Origin: DATAWZ01 sp036266975
GTDB lineage: Bacteria > Actinomycetota > Thermoleophilia > Solirubrobacterales > Solirubrobacteraceae
Assembly: GCA_036266975.1 (NCBI GenBank)
Contig: DATAWZ010000129.1
Coordinates: 1 to 44,481 of the forward strand
Length of the DNA stretch: 44,481 nt
Direction: 5' to 3'
The stretch's first letter is position 1; each line of letters starts with the position of its first letter. This document shows, one piece after another, positions 1 to 6,747 of the stretch. Both the position numbers and the translations under genes were made by a program. The notes under the pieces were generated by a model. The model was not told where the DNA came from. It made no database searches and saw only the letters and a list, made by a program, of their open reading frames with translations.

Positions 1-142
1 GTCGTCGATTCGCGAGCGAAAATCGAGCATGGCCAGGACGCAGGGAGCCGGAATAGCAGCGCTATTTCGGCTCCCGAGGACGCCGCCAGGCGAAGATTTG
101 CAGCCGCGAAGCGGGAGCGGATCTACAGGAGGTGCCACTAGT
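1..142 (+). repeat. Left copy of a 142-bp repeat found inverted at the right end (unit 1)
   Basis: Bases 1-142 match the reverse complement of 44340-44481 with 3 mismatches, at position 1 and in the segment 123-127. Similarity stops right after ACTAGT (137-142). Inside is a foldback: 43-57 pairs with 61-75 through 15 pairs (one G-T) with a 3-base loop. Around it lie flanks 11-42 and 76-111, which recur in unit 2. No reading frame here looks like a real gene. The most likely explanation is a dispersed repeat at which the assembled sequence ends. Confidence 0.9.
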
Positions 143-163
143 GGTCCAGCTCGGAAGAACCCG

Positions 164-276
164 CCCACTTCGCGAGCGAGAGTCGAGCACGGCAAGGACG
201 CAGGAGTCCTGGCGTGGCAGCGCCAGGCGAGACTCCGAGGACGAAGCCAGGCGACGATTTGCAGCCGCGAAGTGGG
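164..276 (+). repeat. Second, diverged copy of the foldback repeat (unit 2)
   Basis: The 5' flank 171-202 matches unit 1 flank 11-42 at 28 of 32 bases, and the 3' flank 237-272 matches 76-111 at 33 of 36. The segment between them differs from unit 1 but is again self-complementary: GGAGT (203-207) with ACTCC (232-236), and CCTGGCG (208-214) with CGCCAGG (221-227). The outer ends form a perfect 11-bp stem, CCCACTTCGCG (164-174) with CGCGAAGTGGG (266-276). This is the pattern of a structured RNA or a REP/foldback-type element. Together with unit 1 it fills the gene-free stretch 1-298. Confidence 0.8.
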
Positions 277-298
277 TGGGGAATTGTGGGCTGGCCCA

Positions 299-1000
299 CT
301 ACGGCTCCTGGAACCGGTAGCCGGCGCCACGGACGGTGAGGATCAGCTTGGGGTCCTCGGGGCGCTCTTCGAGCTTCTCGCGCAGATGGCGGATGTGCAC
401 GTCGATCGCCCGCGGGTCGCGGTAGGCGCTGTCGCCCCAGATCGCCCGCAGCAGCTCCTGGCGGTTGAGCAGCCGCCCCGGCTCGGACACCAGCCGCGCG
501 AGCAGCTCGAACTCCGAGAAGGTCAGCCGCACCGGCTCGCCGCGGACGCTCACCTCGCGGTGGCTGCGGTCGAGCGTGACCGGCCCCACGACGATCATCT
601 CGCGGCCCATCGCCCGCGGCCCCGAGCGGCGCAGCACCGCCCGCATCCGGCTGCGCAGCTCGGCCAGCCCGAACGGCTTGGTCACGTAGTCGTCGGCGCC
701 GGCCTCCAGGCCCTGCACGGCGTCGGCCTCGCTGTCGAGCGCGGTGAGCATGATGATCGGCACGACGTTACGCCGCTCGCGCAGCGTTCGGCACACCTCG
801 TAGCCGTTGGGCCCGGCGCCGAGGGCGACGTCGAGCAGGATCACGTCGAAGTGCTCGTTGCTCGCGCGGTCGATGGCCGTGGCGCCGTCGGGCACCGCGG
901 TCACGTTGTGTCCCTCGCGCGTGAAGGAGCGCGTCAGCGTTTCGCGCAGCGCGGCCTCGTCGTCGACGACGAGGATCTGCAGCGAGGCGAGCGTGTCCAT
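299..1000 (-). CDS. OmpR/PhoB-family response regulator
   Basis: A two-domain DNA-binding response regulator of 233 aa. The receiver domain (about residues 8-120) has the acidic pair D13/D14, the probable phosphoacceptor D57 in VILLDVAL, T86 and K108 (VTKPF). A winged-helix output domain follows (about 135-233), ending in the family-typical VRGAGYRF. The ATG at 1000 gives a standard N-terminus; a GTG at 1009 is in frame. A GCCGATA box lies on the minus strand just upstream (about 1012-1018), overlapping the end of the glycosyltransferase gene. No histidine kinase is adjacent: upstream is the glycosyltransferase and downstream is the repeat. The target genes are unknown. Confidence 0.93.
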   Translation of the reverse strand: MDTLASLQILVVDDEAALRETLTRSFTREGHNVTAVPDGATAIDRASNEHFDVILLDVALGAGPNGYEVCRTLRERRNVVPIIMLTALDSEADAVQGLEAGADDYVTKPFGLAELRSRMRAVLRRSGPRAMGREMIVVGPVTLDRSHREVSVRGEPVRLTFSEFELLARLVSEPGRLLNRQELLRAIWGDSAYRDPRAIDVHIRHLREKLEERPEDPKLILTVRGAGYRFQEP

Positions 1001-1010
1001 CGCGCCCACG

Positions 1011-3062
1011 CTATCGGCCCGATCGGGTGCGGTGGTGGCGCCGGCTCGCCGCGTGCACGGCTCGATGATGCGTGCGTGGCGCGGGCACGCGGGCCGGCCG
1101 CTGACGGGGGCGCAGCAGCGAGGCGGGAAGCAGCTGTGCGAGACCGGGACCGGGCAGGGCGTAGATGATGCCCGGCCGGCTCAGCCCGATGCCCCGCGAG
1201 ATGTCGACCCCGTGCGCGCGAACCCACAGCGCGCCGGGCGAGCAGGCGGCCTCGATCGAGGGATCGACGGGCGCGCAGTAGCTGTCGATGATCGCGAAGT
1301 GCACCTGGCCGGCGGCCACGTCTGCGGCGAGCCTGGGCACCGGCAGCAGCGGCAGCGAGTTGTAGGTCGTGAGCACCAGCACCGGGCGGTCGTCCTGGAC
1401 GATCAGCGAGGAGACCTTGGTCGCCGAGATCGCGACGACCTCGTAGCGGGCCCGGCCCTGGTGGCTGGTCAGGAAGCGGCTGAGCTGGCCGAGCTCGGGC
1501 TGCGGGATCGCGCCGACGTTGCCCGCGTCGGTGTCGTGGGCGTGCACGTCGAAGATCGCCGTGCGGGCGGGGATCGCGAGCACCGGTACGACGAGCAGGA
1601 CCGCGGCCAGCGAGGTGAAGCGGGCGTGCGTGAGCGGGACCTGCCGCCACGCGCCCGCGGCGAGCACCCCCAGGACGGCCAGCGCCCCGAGCAGGGTGAC
1701 CCACCACACCGCGACCGCCCCGAACTCCAGGTGATGGCCGAAGGGAACGAGGATCGCGAACAGCGCAGCCAGCGCGGCGACACCGATCCAGCGCGGCAGG
1801 GACAGGACCCAGGCCAGGCCGATGCCCACCATCGCCGCGACCGCGGGGTCGAACGCCTCCACGTAGCGGGGGTGGAGGCGGCTCATGTGGCTGAAGAGGA
1901 CGATCCCGATCACCAGCCAGGCGATCAGCCCGACCGCCGTGGCGCGCTGGACGCGGGCCTCGTCCTCGGCACGGGCGCGGATCCAGGGCGGCCCGCGCCG
2001 GGTGATGGCGAGCAGCAGGGCGGGCACGCCGAGCAGCACCCCCACGAGCACCTCCCAGCCCAGGCGCTCGGCGGACATGGGGCCGACGTCGTCGAGCAGC
2101 CGCGTCACCGAGCCCGCGCCGATCGGGATCTTGTTGCGCTCGGTCTGTGTCGCCGTGGGGTAGCGGGAGCCCTTGGCCCGGACCGGCTGATCGCCCTGCT
2201 GCGCCTTGCCGAACACGCGCTGGGTGCCGTTGAAGACGAACGCGGCATTCCAGGCGCTGCCGTCCGAGGAGCCGATCGCCCATGGCCGGTCGTGGGCCGG
2301 GAAGACGAGGGTCGCCGTGAGCCAGGACAGCGACACCGCGATGTACACCGCCCCGGCGGCGGCGAGCTGCAGGCCGCGGCGGCGCCAGGTCCCGGGCAGC
2401 CCGTACAGGGCGACGAGGCCCAGCGCCGGCAGGGGGATGACAGCCTCGAGCAGCTTGACGTTGAACGCGACCCCGAGCGCCGCGGCGGCGAGCAGCAGCC
2501 AGCGGGTCCGGCCGGTCTCGCTCGCCCGGATCACCAGCAGCAGCCCGAGCGTGATCAGCAGCATCATCACCGCGTCCATCGTGTCGCTGCGGGCGGTGAG
2601 CACCTCCATGGGCAGGACGGCGATGGCCAGCGCGGAGAGCACGCCGGCCGCGGTCCCGAACACGCGCCGCACGGTGACGAACAGCAGCGGCACCGAGAGG
2701 GTGCCCGCGGCGGCCTCCGGGAGCTTCAGCGTGGTCGCGCTGAAGCCGAACAACTTGGTCGAGATGACCTGCAGCCACAGGTCGACCGGCGGCTTGTCGA
2801 TCGAGACGCTGCCGCCCGGCTCGAAGGCCCCGAAGAAGAAGTTGTGCCAGGAGTGGCCCATGCTGCGCACGGCGGCGTCGTAGAAGGGATCCAACGGGAC
2901 CCGCCCGAGCTGCCAGAACCGCAGGACGGCCGCCCCGGCGGTCAGGACCCCGACGAGCAGCCACGCCGGATCGCGCAGCAGCAGTGGCCGGGACCCGCGC
3001 GCGCGCGGGTCCGGCAGGGGCGCGCGGATCGGGTCCGCGTCGGTGGCCACGGTGGAGGACAT
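1011..3062 (-). CDS. GT39/ArnT-like membrane glycosyltransferase
   Basis: A 683-aa polytopic membrane protein of the dolichyl-phosphate-mannose/ArnT superfamily (GT-C fold), resembling the YkcB-type proteins of Gram-positives. After a short cytoplasmic N-terminus and the first membrane segment, the first outer loop carries FYDAAVRSMGHSW and GGSVSIDKPPVDLW, the conserved acidic and substrate-loop region. Many hydrophobic segments follow, and the C-terminal third is an extracytoplasmic region. It probably transfers a sugar from a polyprenyl-phosphate donor to an envelope acceptor; the substrate is unknown. I chose the ATG at 3062 because the open frame further upstream (to 3245) lacks membrane or family character and would overlap the divergent small gene. 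It lies directly upstream of the response regulator, and the two may be co-transcribed. Confidence 0.85.
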   Translation of the reverse strand: MSSTVATDADPIRAPLPDPRARGSRPLLLRDPAWLLVGVLTAGAAVLRFWQLGRVPLDPFYDAAVRSMGHSWHNFFFGAFEPGGSVSIDKPPVDLWLQVISTKLFGFSATTLKLPEAAAGTLSVPLLFVTVRRVFGTAAGVLSALAIAVLPMEVLTARSDTMDAVMMLLITLGLLLVIRASETGRTRWLLLAAAALGVAFNVKLLEAVIPLPALGLVALYGLPGTWRRRGLQLAAAGAVYIAVSLSWLTATLVFPAHDRPWAIGSSDGSAWNAAFVFNGTQRVFGKAQQGDQPVRAKGSRYPTATQTERNKIPIGAGSVTRLLDDVGPMSAERLGWEVLVGVLLGVPALLLAITRRGPPWIRARAEDEARVQRATAVGLIAWLVIGIVLFSHMSRLHPRYVEAFDPAVAAMVGIGLAWVLSLPRWIGVAALAALFAILVPFGHHLEFGAVAVWWVTLLGALAVLGVLAAGAWRQVPLTHARFTSLAAVLLVVPVLAIPARTAIFDVHAHDTDAGNVGAIPQPELGQLSRFLTSHQGRARYEVVAISATKVSSLIVQDDRPVLVLTTYNSLPLLPVPRLAADVAAGQVHFAIIDSYCAPVDPSIEAACSPGALWVRAHGVDISRGIGLSRPGIIYALPGPGLAQLLPASLLRPRQRPARVPAPRTHHRAVHAASRRHHRTRSGR

Positions 3063-3146
3063 GGACGCAGGGAGCGGACCCGAGGCCCGCTCGGCCGCGA
3101 TTATCGCGGGCTCGGGACGCGGAGGGGTTGTACTAACCTCGCGGCC

Positions 3147-3338
3147 ATGGCCGACACGACCGCCACCGATCCCGAGGTTCAGGAGGTGCCCCCGGGCGCC
3201 GCGCCCTGCATGCCCTGTCGCGGGACCGGGCGCGTCATCTCCCATCTCGGCGGCGAGACGTCGCTCGTGACCTGCCCCTGGTGCGGCGGTGCGGGCCTAC
3301 GGGTGCCCGGAATCGACGCCCAGCAGCACGTGTCGTAG
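3147..3338 (+). CDS. Small DnaJ-like Cys-rich (zinc-ribbon) protein
   Basis: A 63-aa protein with two CxxCxGxG-type knuckles: CMPCRGTG (C21, C24) and CPWCGGAG (C43, C46). The four cysteines suit one zinc ion, as in half of the DnaJ cysteine-rich domain. The rest is short and acidic at the N-terminus. A TACTAA element at 3131-3136 lies 10 bases before the ATG, so a leaderless or very short leader is possible. It sits divergently from the GT39 gene and ahead of the pilin cluster. No function can be assigned; a chaperone-related or redox role is only a guess from the motif. Confidence 0.75.
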   Translation: MADTTATDPEVQEVPPGAAPCMPCRGTGRVISHLGGETSLVTCPWCGGAGLRVPGIDAQQHVS

Positions 3339-3377
3339 TCGTCCTGACCGACATCCGTTGAGCGGGGCTCATGTCGC

Positions 3378-3404
3378 TCGGCCCCAGCGACGCTCCGCCG
3401 ATAT
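3378..3404 (+). promoter_or_regulatory. Sigma-28/WhiG-like promoter before pilin 1
   Basis: TCGG at 3378-3381, then 15 bases, then GCCGATAT at 3397-3404. The -10 matches the FliA/WhiG consensus GCCGATAA at 7 of 8 positions; the -35 is weak (consensus TAAA). The pilin ATG at 3413 starts 9 bases after GCCGATA, implying a leaderless transcript. Confidence 0.5.
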
Positions 3405-3412
3405 CGTCCCCG

Positions 3413-3895
3413 ATGGTCAGGGGCATCGGACAACGGCGTCGTGCACACGACGGATTCACGCTCGTCGAGCTGCTCGTGGTGATCCTGATCATCGGCATCC
3501 TCGCCGCGATCGCGATCCCCCAGTTCGTCCGCGAGCGCGGTAAGGCCTACGACGCCTCCGCGCAGGAGCTGGTTCGCACCGCGCTGACCACGGCCGAGAC
3601 CTACGGCGTGGACCATGCCGATGACTACAGCGGCCTGAGCTCGGCCGAGCTGGCTCAGATCGAGCCCACGATCCCGATCAGCGCCGGTCACGACAACGCC
3701 TGGCTCTCCTACGCGGCCCCCGACGGCACCGATCACGGCTACACGGTGGTCGCCACCGCGGCGGGTACCGGCGACGCCTTCACGATGACGCTGGCCGACG
3801 ATGGCGCGCTCGCGCTCACCTGCTCGATCCCGGCCACGGCGGCCGATGGGAGCGGCGAGTGTGAAGACCTCAGCGGCGGCGCCGGCACCTGGTAG
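3413..3895 (+). CDS. Type IV pilin (pilin 1)
   Basis: A 160-aa class III-signal prepilin. The short basic leader ends at G14, and the mature protein starts F15-TLVELLVV with the conserved Glu at +5 (E19), followed by the hydrophobic spine helix. The C-terminal globular domain has two Cys near the end and finishes with GGAGTW. I chose the ATG at 3413 because it gives a normal leader and lies just behind a GCCGATA box; an ATG at 3371 is in frame but precedes that box. It is paralogous to the pilin at 4146: same spine, a shared IEPT segment and a similar Cys-flanked tail ending in GTW. PilD (6748) is the expected processing enzyme. Major versus minor status is uncertain. Confidence 0.92.
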   Translation: MVRGIGQRRRAHDGFTLVELLVVILIIGILAAIAIPQFVRERGKAYDASAQELVRTALTTAETYGVDHADDYSGLSSAELAQIEPTIPISAGHDNAWLSYAAPDGTDHGYTVVATAAGTGDAFTMTLADDGALALTCSIPATAADGSGECEDLSGGAGTW

Positions 3896-3967
3896 CGCGG
3901 GCGTGGTTCCCGGACCCGGCGCCGGATCAGTCGGTCCTCCATCGGTACGACGGTCGTCCAGTTGCGC

Positions 3968-3994
3968 TCGTGCCGCCCGTCTGCGCCTCCGATA
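3968..3994 (+). promoter_or_regulatory. Putative sigma-28-like promoter upstream of the riboswitch
   Basis: TCGT at 3968-3971, 16 bases, then TCCGATAG from 3988. It resembles the GCCGATA boxes of the other pilus genes and lies just upstream of the riboswitch aptamer. Transcription would start near 4000, giving a leader of about 145 bases. The match is weaker than at 4714 and 10676. Confidence 0.4.
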
Positions 3995-4007
3995 GGTGGG
4001 TGGAGCC

Positions 4008-4100
4008 AGACGCCGAGATGCCAAGGGCAAAGCGCCTGTGAGGGCGTGACGCAAAGCCAACGGTCCTCGGATTGGAGGAGGCCGGGCTGCCATTGAGGCG
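4008..4100 (+). promoter_or_regulatory. Cyclic-di-GMP-I (GEMM-I) riboswitch
   Basis: The leader of the second pilin shows the GEMM-I core in order: GGGCAAAGCGCC (4025-4036), a GNRA tetraloop GTGA (4038-4041) closed by a short stem (4032-4037 with 4042-4047), the diagnostic GACGCAAAGCC (4048-4058), and then a second arm, CGGTCCTC (4061-4068) with GAGGAGGCCG (4075-4084), where the tetraloop receptor is expected. In the known family this RNA binds c-di-GMP and controls motility, pilus or surface genes. The expression platform lies between about 4100 and the RBS at 4134. A GC-rich hairpin around 4098-4114 could take part, but an ON or OFF switch cannot be told from sequence alone. Confidence 0.93.
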
Positions 4101-4145
4101 CCGCACGCGGCTGGCGAAAGAGTCAAACGAGTAGGAGGAATCACT

Positions 4146-4616
4146 GTGCTGTACCGACTGCGCCAGCGCGCAAACGACGAGAAGGGCTTCACCCTGATCG
4201 AGCTGCTCGTCGTGATCCTGATCATCGGCATCCTCGCTGCGATCGCGATCCCGTCGTTCCTGAGCCAGCAGGGCAAGGCCAACGACGCGGCGGCCAAGGA
4301 GGAGGCGTACACCGCCGCAACGACCGCCCAGACGTACGCGACCAACAACAACGGCAGCTACTCGGGCCTCGGCACCTCGGTGCTGAACTCGATCGAGCCG
4401 ACGCTCAACATCACCGATAGCACTCAGGCCGAGCTCAGCACCGCGACTGGCACCGCCTCGGGCTACACGGTCACGGTGACCTCGCCGTCGACCGGCGACG
4501 GGTTCACGATCGCCAATACGTCCGGGAGCGAGTCGCGCACCTGCACCGTGGGGTCGGGCAACGGCGTGCCCGGCGGCTGCGAGGGCACCGGGGGCGGGAC
4601 TTCCGGCACCTGGTAG
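4146..4616 (+). CDS. Type IV pilin under riboswitch control (pilin 2, probable major pilin)
   Basis: A 156-aa prepilin with leader MLYRLRQRANDEKG, cleavage G14/F15 and mature start FTLIELLVVILIIGILAA with Glu at +5. The globular part is rich in Thr, Ser, Asn and Gly and ends with a Cys-flanked loop and SGTW. The start is GTG at 4146 with an excellent Shine-Dalgarno GGAGG at 4134-4138. The strong RBS, the long regulated leader and the terminator directly behind it fit an abundant, separately controlled major pilin. It is paralogous to pilin 1. The Ser/Thr-rich surface would suit O-glycosylation by the membrane glycosyltransferase encoded next, which is inference. Confidence 0.95.
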   Translation: MLYRLRQRANDEKGFTLIELLVVILIIGILAAIAIPSFLSQQGKANDAAAKEEAYTAATTAQTYATNNNGSYSGLGTSVLNSIEPTLNITDSTQAELSTATGTASGYTVTVTSPSTGDGFTIANTSGSESRTCTVGSGNGVPGGCEGTGGGTSGTW

Positions 4617-4647
4617 GCACCACCTGACGGATCCAAGTCTGACCAGC

Positions 4648-4669
4648 GGGGCGGCCTTCGGGCCGCCCC
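4648..4669 (+). terminator. Hairpin terminator after pilin 2
   Basis: GGGGCGGCC (4648-4656) pairs perfectly with GGCCGCCCC (4661-4669) around a C(TTCG)G tetraloop. There is no T-run, but the very stable hairpin 31 bases after the stop would end or punctuate the pilin transcript and could protect its 3' end. Confidence 0.75.
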
Positions 4670-4713
4670 GTCGGCGTTGCCGAAGCCACGTCCTCGCGAC
4701 CGCCGAGATGCCC

Positions 4714-4740
4714 TCAAGGGGCCACCGGCCGCGGCCGATA
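4714..4740 (+). promoter_or_regulatory. Sigma-28/WhiG-like promoter before the pilus-locus glycosyltransferase
   Basis: TCAA (4714-4717), 16 bases, GCCGATA (4734-4740). The FliA/WhiG consensus is TAAA-N15-GCCGATAA. The ATG at 4749 lies 8 bases downstream, so the message is probably leaderless. The same TCAA-N16-GCCGATA arrangement occurs before pilM. Confidence 0.6.
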
Positions 4741-4748
4741 CGGTCCTC

Positions 4749-6485
4749 ATGACCACGCTCGCCCGTCGCCTTCCCGCGGTCCTGCTGCTGACGGTCGTCC
4801 TCGCCCTTTCGGCCTTCGCGGTCCCGGCGCTCGCGGCCACGTCCCCCTCCTCTGCCGACGGCCCCGGCCTCGCGCAGGGAGTGGAGCCGTCGCTGTTCCC
4901 GGTCAACGATTTCCACGGGACGCCGCCCGGCTTCTCGGTCAGCCCCCGGCAGGCGGTCGCGATCGCCGAGACCTCGCCGACGGCGATCGCCATCCACCGC
5001 CGCGACCACCACCTGCAGTACGTGGTGTACGTCTGGCTCGGCTCGCACTACGAGATCTACTTCGCCTCCCACGGCACGGTTGTGGCCGACGTTCTCGTCG
5101 GCGCGAAGGGCCACCTCGGCTCGACGTTCACCGGGCCGCTCATCTTCGGCCTCTACGCGCGCGGTCACTACTCGCCGTTCTTCGACCACTGGTACGTGTG
5201 GGCGCCGTTCGCGCTGCTGTTCCTGCTGCCGTTCGTGCCGTGGCGCCGGCGCCGGCTCGGCCTGCGCCACCTGGACGTGCTCGCGCTGCTCTCCTTCGGC
5301 GCGTCCTACCTGCTCTTCGACGCCGCCCACCTCCAGGCGGCGGTGTGGGCCTTCTACCCCCCGCTGCTCTACCTGCTGGCGCGCATGCTGCGGCTCGGGT
5401 TCCGCCCGGACAAGCTGCGGCGCGAGCTCGACGGCGGGCTGCCGCTGTGGATGCTCGCCGGCGGGCTGCTGCTGATGGTCGCCGCCCGCATCAGCTTCGC
5501 GCTGCTGCCGGTCAACGGCGTCATGGACGTCGGCTACGCCTCGGAGATCGGCGCCTGGCACATCCTGCACGGGCAGCCGATCTACTACCCGGCGCTCGAC
5601 CACCCCGACACCTACGGCCCGATCGCCTACCTCGCCTACGCGCCGTTCGAGGCGATCTGGCCCTGGCATGGGCTGTGGAACTACCTGACTGCCGCACGCG
5701 CGGCGTCGATCAGCTTCGACACGCTGACCATGCTCGGCCTGTTCCTGCTCGGTCGGCAGCTGCGCGGCGGGCGCCCCGGCACCCGCCTGGGCCTCTTGCT
5801 CGCCTGGGGCTGGGCGGCCAACCCCTTCACCCTGCTGTCGATCACCAAGTCGACCAACGACAGCCTGCTGGCCATGCTGATCGTGTTCGCGCTGCTGGCC
5901 CTGAGCCGGCCGATCGTGCGCGGCGCGCTCGTCGGGCTCGCCGCCGCGGCCAAGTTCTTCCCCGCGGTGCTGCTGCCGCTGTTCGCCGCGGGCCACGGCG
6001 AGCGCGACCGTTCCCGCGCGAGCCGCACGATCGCCGCGTGCCTGATCGTCAGCGTGGGCTCGGTGGCCATCTTCCTGCCGCCCGGCGGGATCAGCGAGTT
6101 CTGGAGCCACACGCTCGGCTTCCAGCTCAGCCGCACCGACATCTTCTCGATCTGGGCGCTGCACCCGACCCTCGGGCCGGCCAAGGACCTGGTCACCGCG
6201 GGGGCGCTCGGGATCGCCCTGCTCGTGGCGCTGCGCCCGCGCGGTCCGCGCACCGTGCCCCAGGTCGCCGCGCTCGCCGCCGCGGTCACGATCGCGCTCC
6301 AGCTCCCGGCCGTGCACTGGTTCTACTTCTACATCGAGTGGTTCCTGCCGTTCGTGCTCGTCGCGCTGCTCGCGCTCGAGTCGCGGACGACCGAGGGGCC
6401 AGTTGTCGCCGAGCCCGCGGCGCCCACCGAGCTGACCGCGCCGCTGCCGGCCGTTGACCGGCGCGAGCCGGTCGGCGTCGCGTAG
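4749..6485 (+). CDS. GT87-like membrane glycosyltransferase with PepSY-like ectodomain
   Basis: A 578-aa protein. A Sec-type signal (about residues 1-30, ending ALAA) is followed by an extracytoplasmic stretch with PepSY-like features: SPRQAVAIAETSP, then an aromatic beta-rich segment ending VVADVLVG. From about residue 150 onward there are roughly ten hydrophobic segments in the style of GT-C enzymes of the DUF2029/GT87 type, including an acidic loop with YASEIGAWHILHGQPIYYP. GT87 members use polyprenyl-phosphate-mannose donors. Its position between the pilin and prepilin-peptidase genes, plus its own GCCGATA box, suggests a role in decorating pilin or surface glycan; this is inferred from context. 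The ATG at 4749 gives the clean signal peptide. Confidence 0.8.
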   Translation: MTTLARRLPAVLLLTVVLALSAFAVPALAATSPSSADGPGLAQGVEPSLFPVNDFHGTPPGFSVSPRQAVAIAETSPTAIAIHRRDHHLQYVVYVWLGSHYEIYFASHGTVVADVLVGAKGHLGSTFTGPLIFGLYARGHYSPFFDHWYVWAPFALLFLLPFVPWRRRRLGLRHLDVLALLSFGASYLLFDAAHLQAAVWAFYPPLLYLLARMLRLGFRPDKLRRELDGGLPLWMLAGGLLLMVAARISFALLPVNGVMDVGYASEIGAWHILHGQPIYYPALDHPDTYGPIAYLAYAPFEAIWPWHGLWNYLTAARAASISFDTLTMLGLFLLGRQLRGGRPGTRLGLLLAWGWAANPFTLLSITKSTNDSLLAMLIVFALLALSRPIVRGALVGLAAAAKFFPAVLLPLFAAGHGERDRSRASRTIAACLIVSVGSVAIFLPPGGISEFWSHTLGFQLSRTDIFSIWALHPTLGPAKDLVTAGALGIALLVALRPRGPRTVPQVAALAAAVTIALQLPAVHWFYFYIEWFLPFVLVALLALESRTTEGPVVAEPAAPTELTAPLPAVDRREPVGVA

Positions 6486-6511
6486 GGTCATCGCGCCGAC
6501 GTGTGTTTCTC

Positions 6512-6594
6512 TGGGCGCCTGGAGGTTGTCCCGAGCAACACACCCGTTACAGCACGACCCCCGTGTGTTGCCTGGGACAACCTGGAGGCGCCCA
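6512..6594 (+). repeat. 32-bp inverted repeat (large foldback) before pilD
   Basis: The left arm 6512-6543 and right arm 6563-6594 are complementary at 28 of 32 positions, with a 19-base loop. The mismatches form two symmetric 2x2 internal loops, at GG/GG and GA/CT. The arms contain TGGGCGCCT, AGGTTGTCCC and GCAACACAC, and a partial extra AGCAACACG follows at 6596. It occupies the 262-base gap between the glycosyltransferase and pilD, in which I see no convincing gene. It could be a terminator/processing hairpin or a REP-like mobile palindrome. Confidence 0.85.
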
Positions 6595-6747
6595 CAGCAA
6601 CACGCCCCCGTCGGCGCGGCCCATCCCCGCGCGTCGTTCACCACGCCGCCGCTGAGCCGACAGCCGCTCAAGCATTTCCGCGCGCGCTCCGATGAAGCGG
6701 TAGAGGAGCGCGCGACGCTGCGCTCGATCCGAGCCAGGAGTTTCAAT

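Noticed and set aside
29..250. Short coding frames through the left repeat.
   Set aside because: The same frames recur only because the repeat recurs; they have no RBS, no family features and are interrupted by the foldback.
3063..3075. GGACGCAGGGAGC shared with repeat unit 1 (36-48).
   Set aside because: Only 13 bases match, flanks differ and no foldback is formed, so chance in GC-rich DNA is enough.
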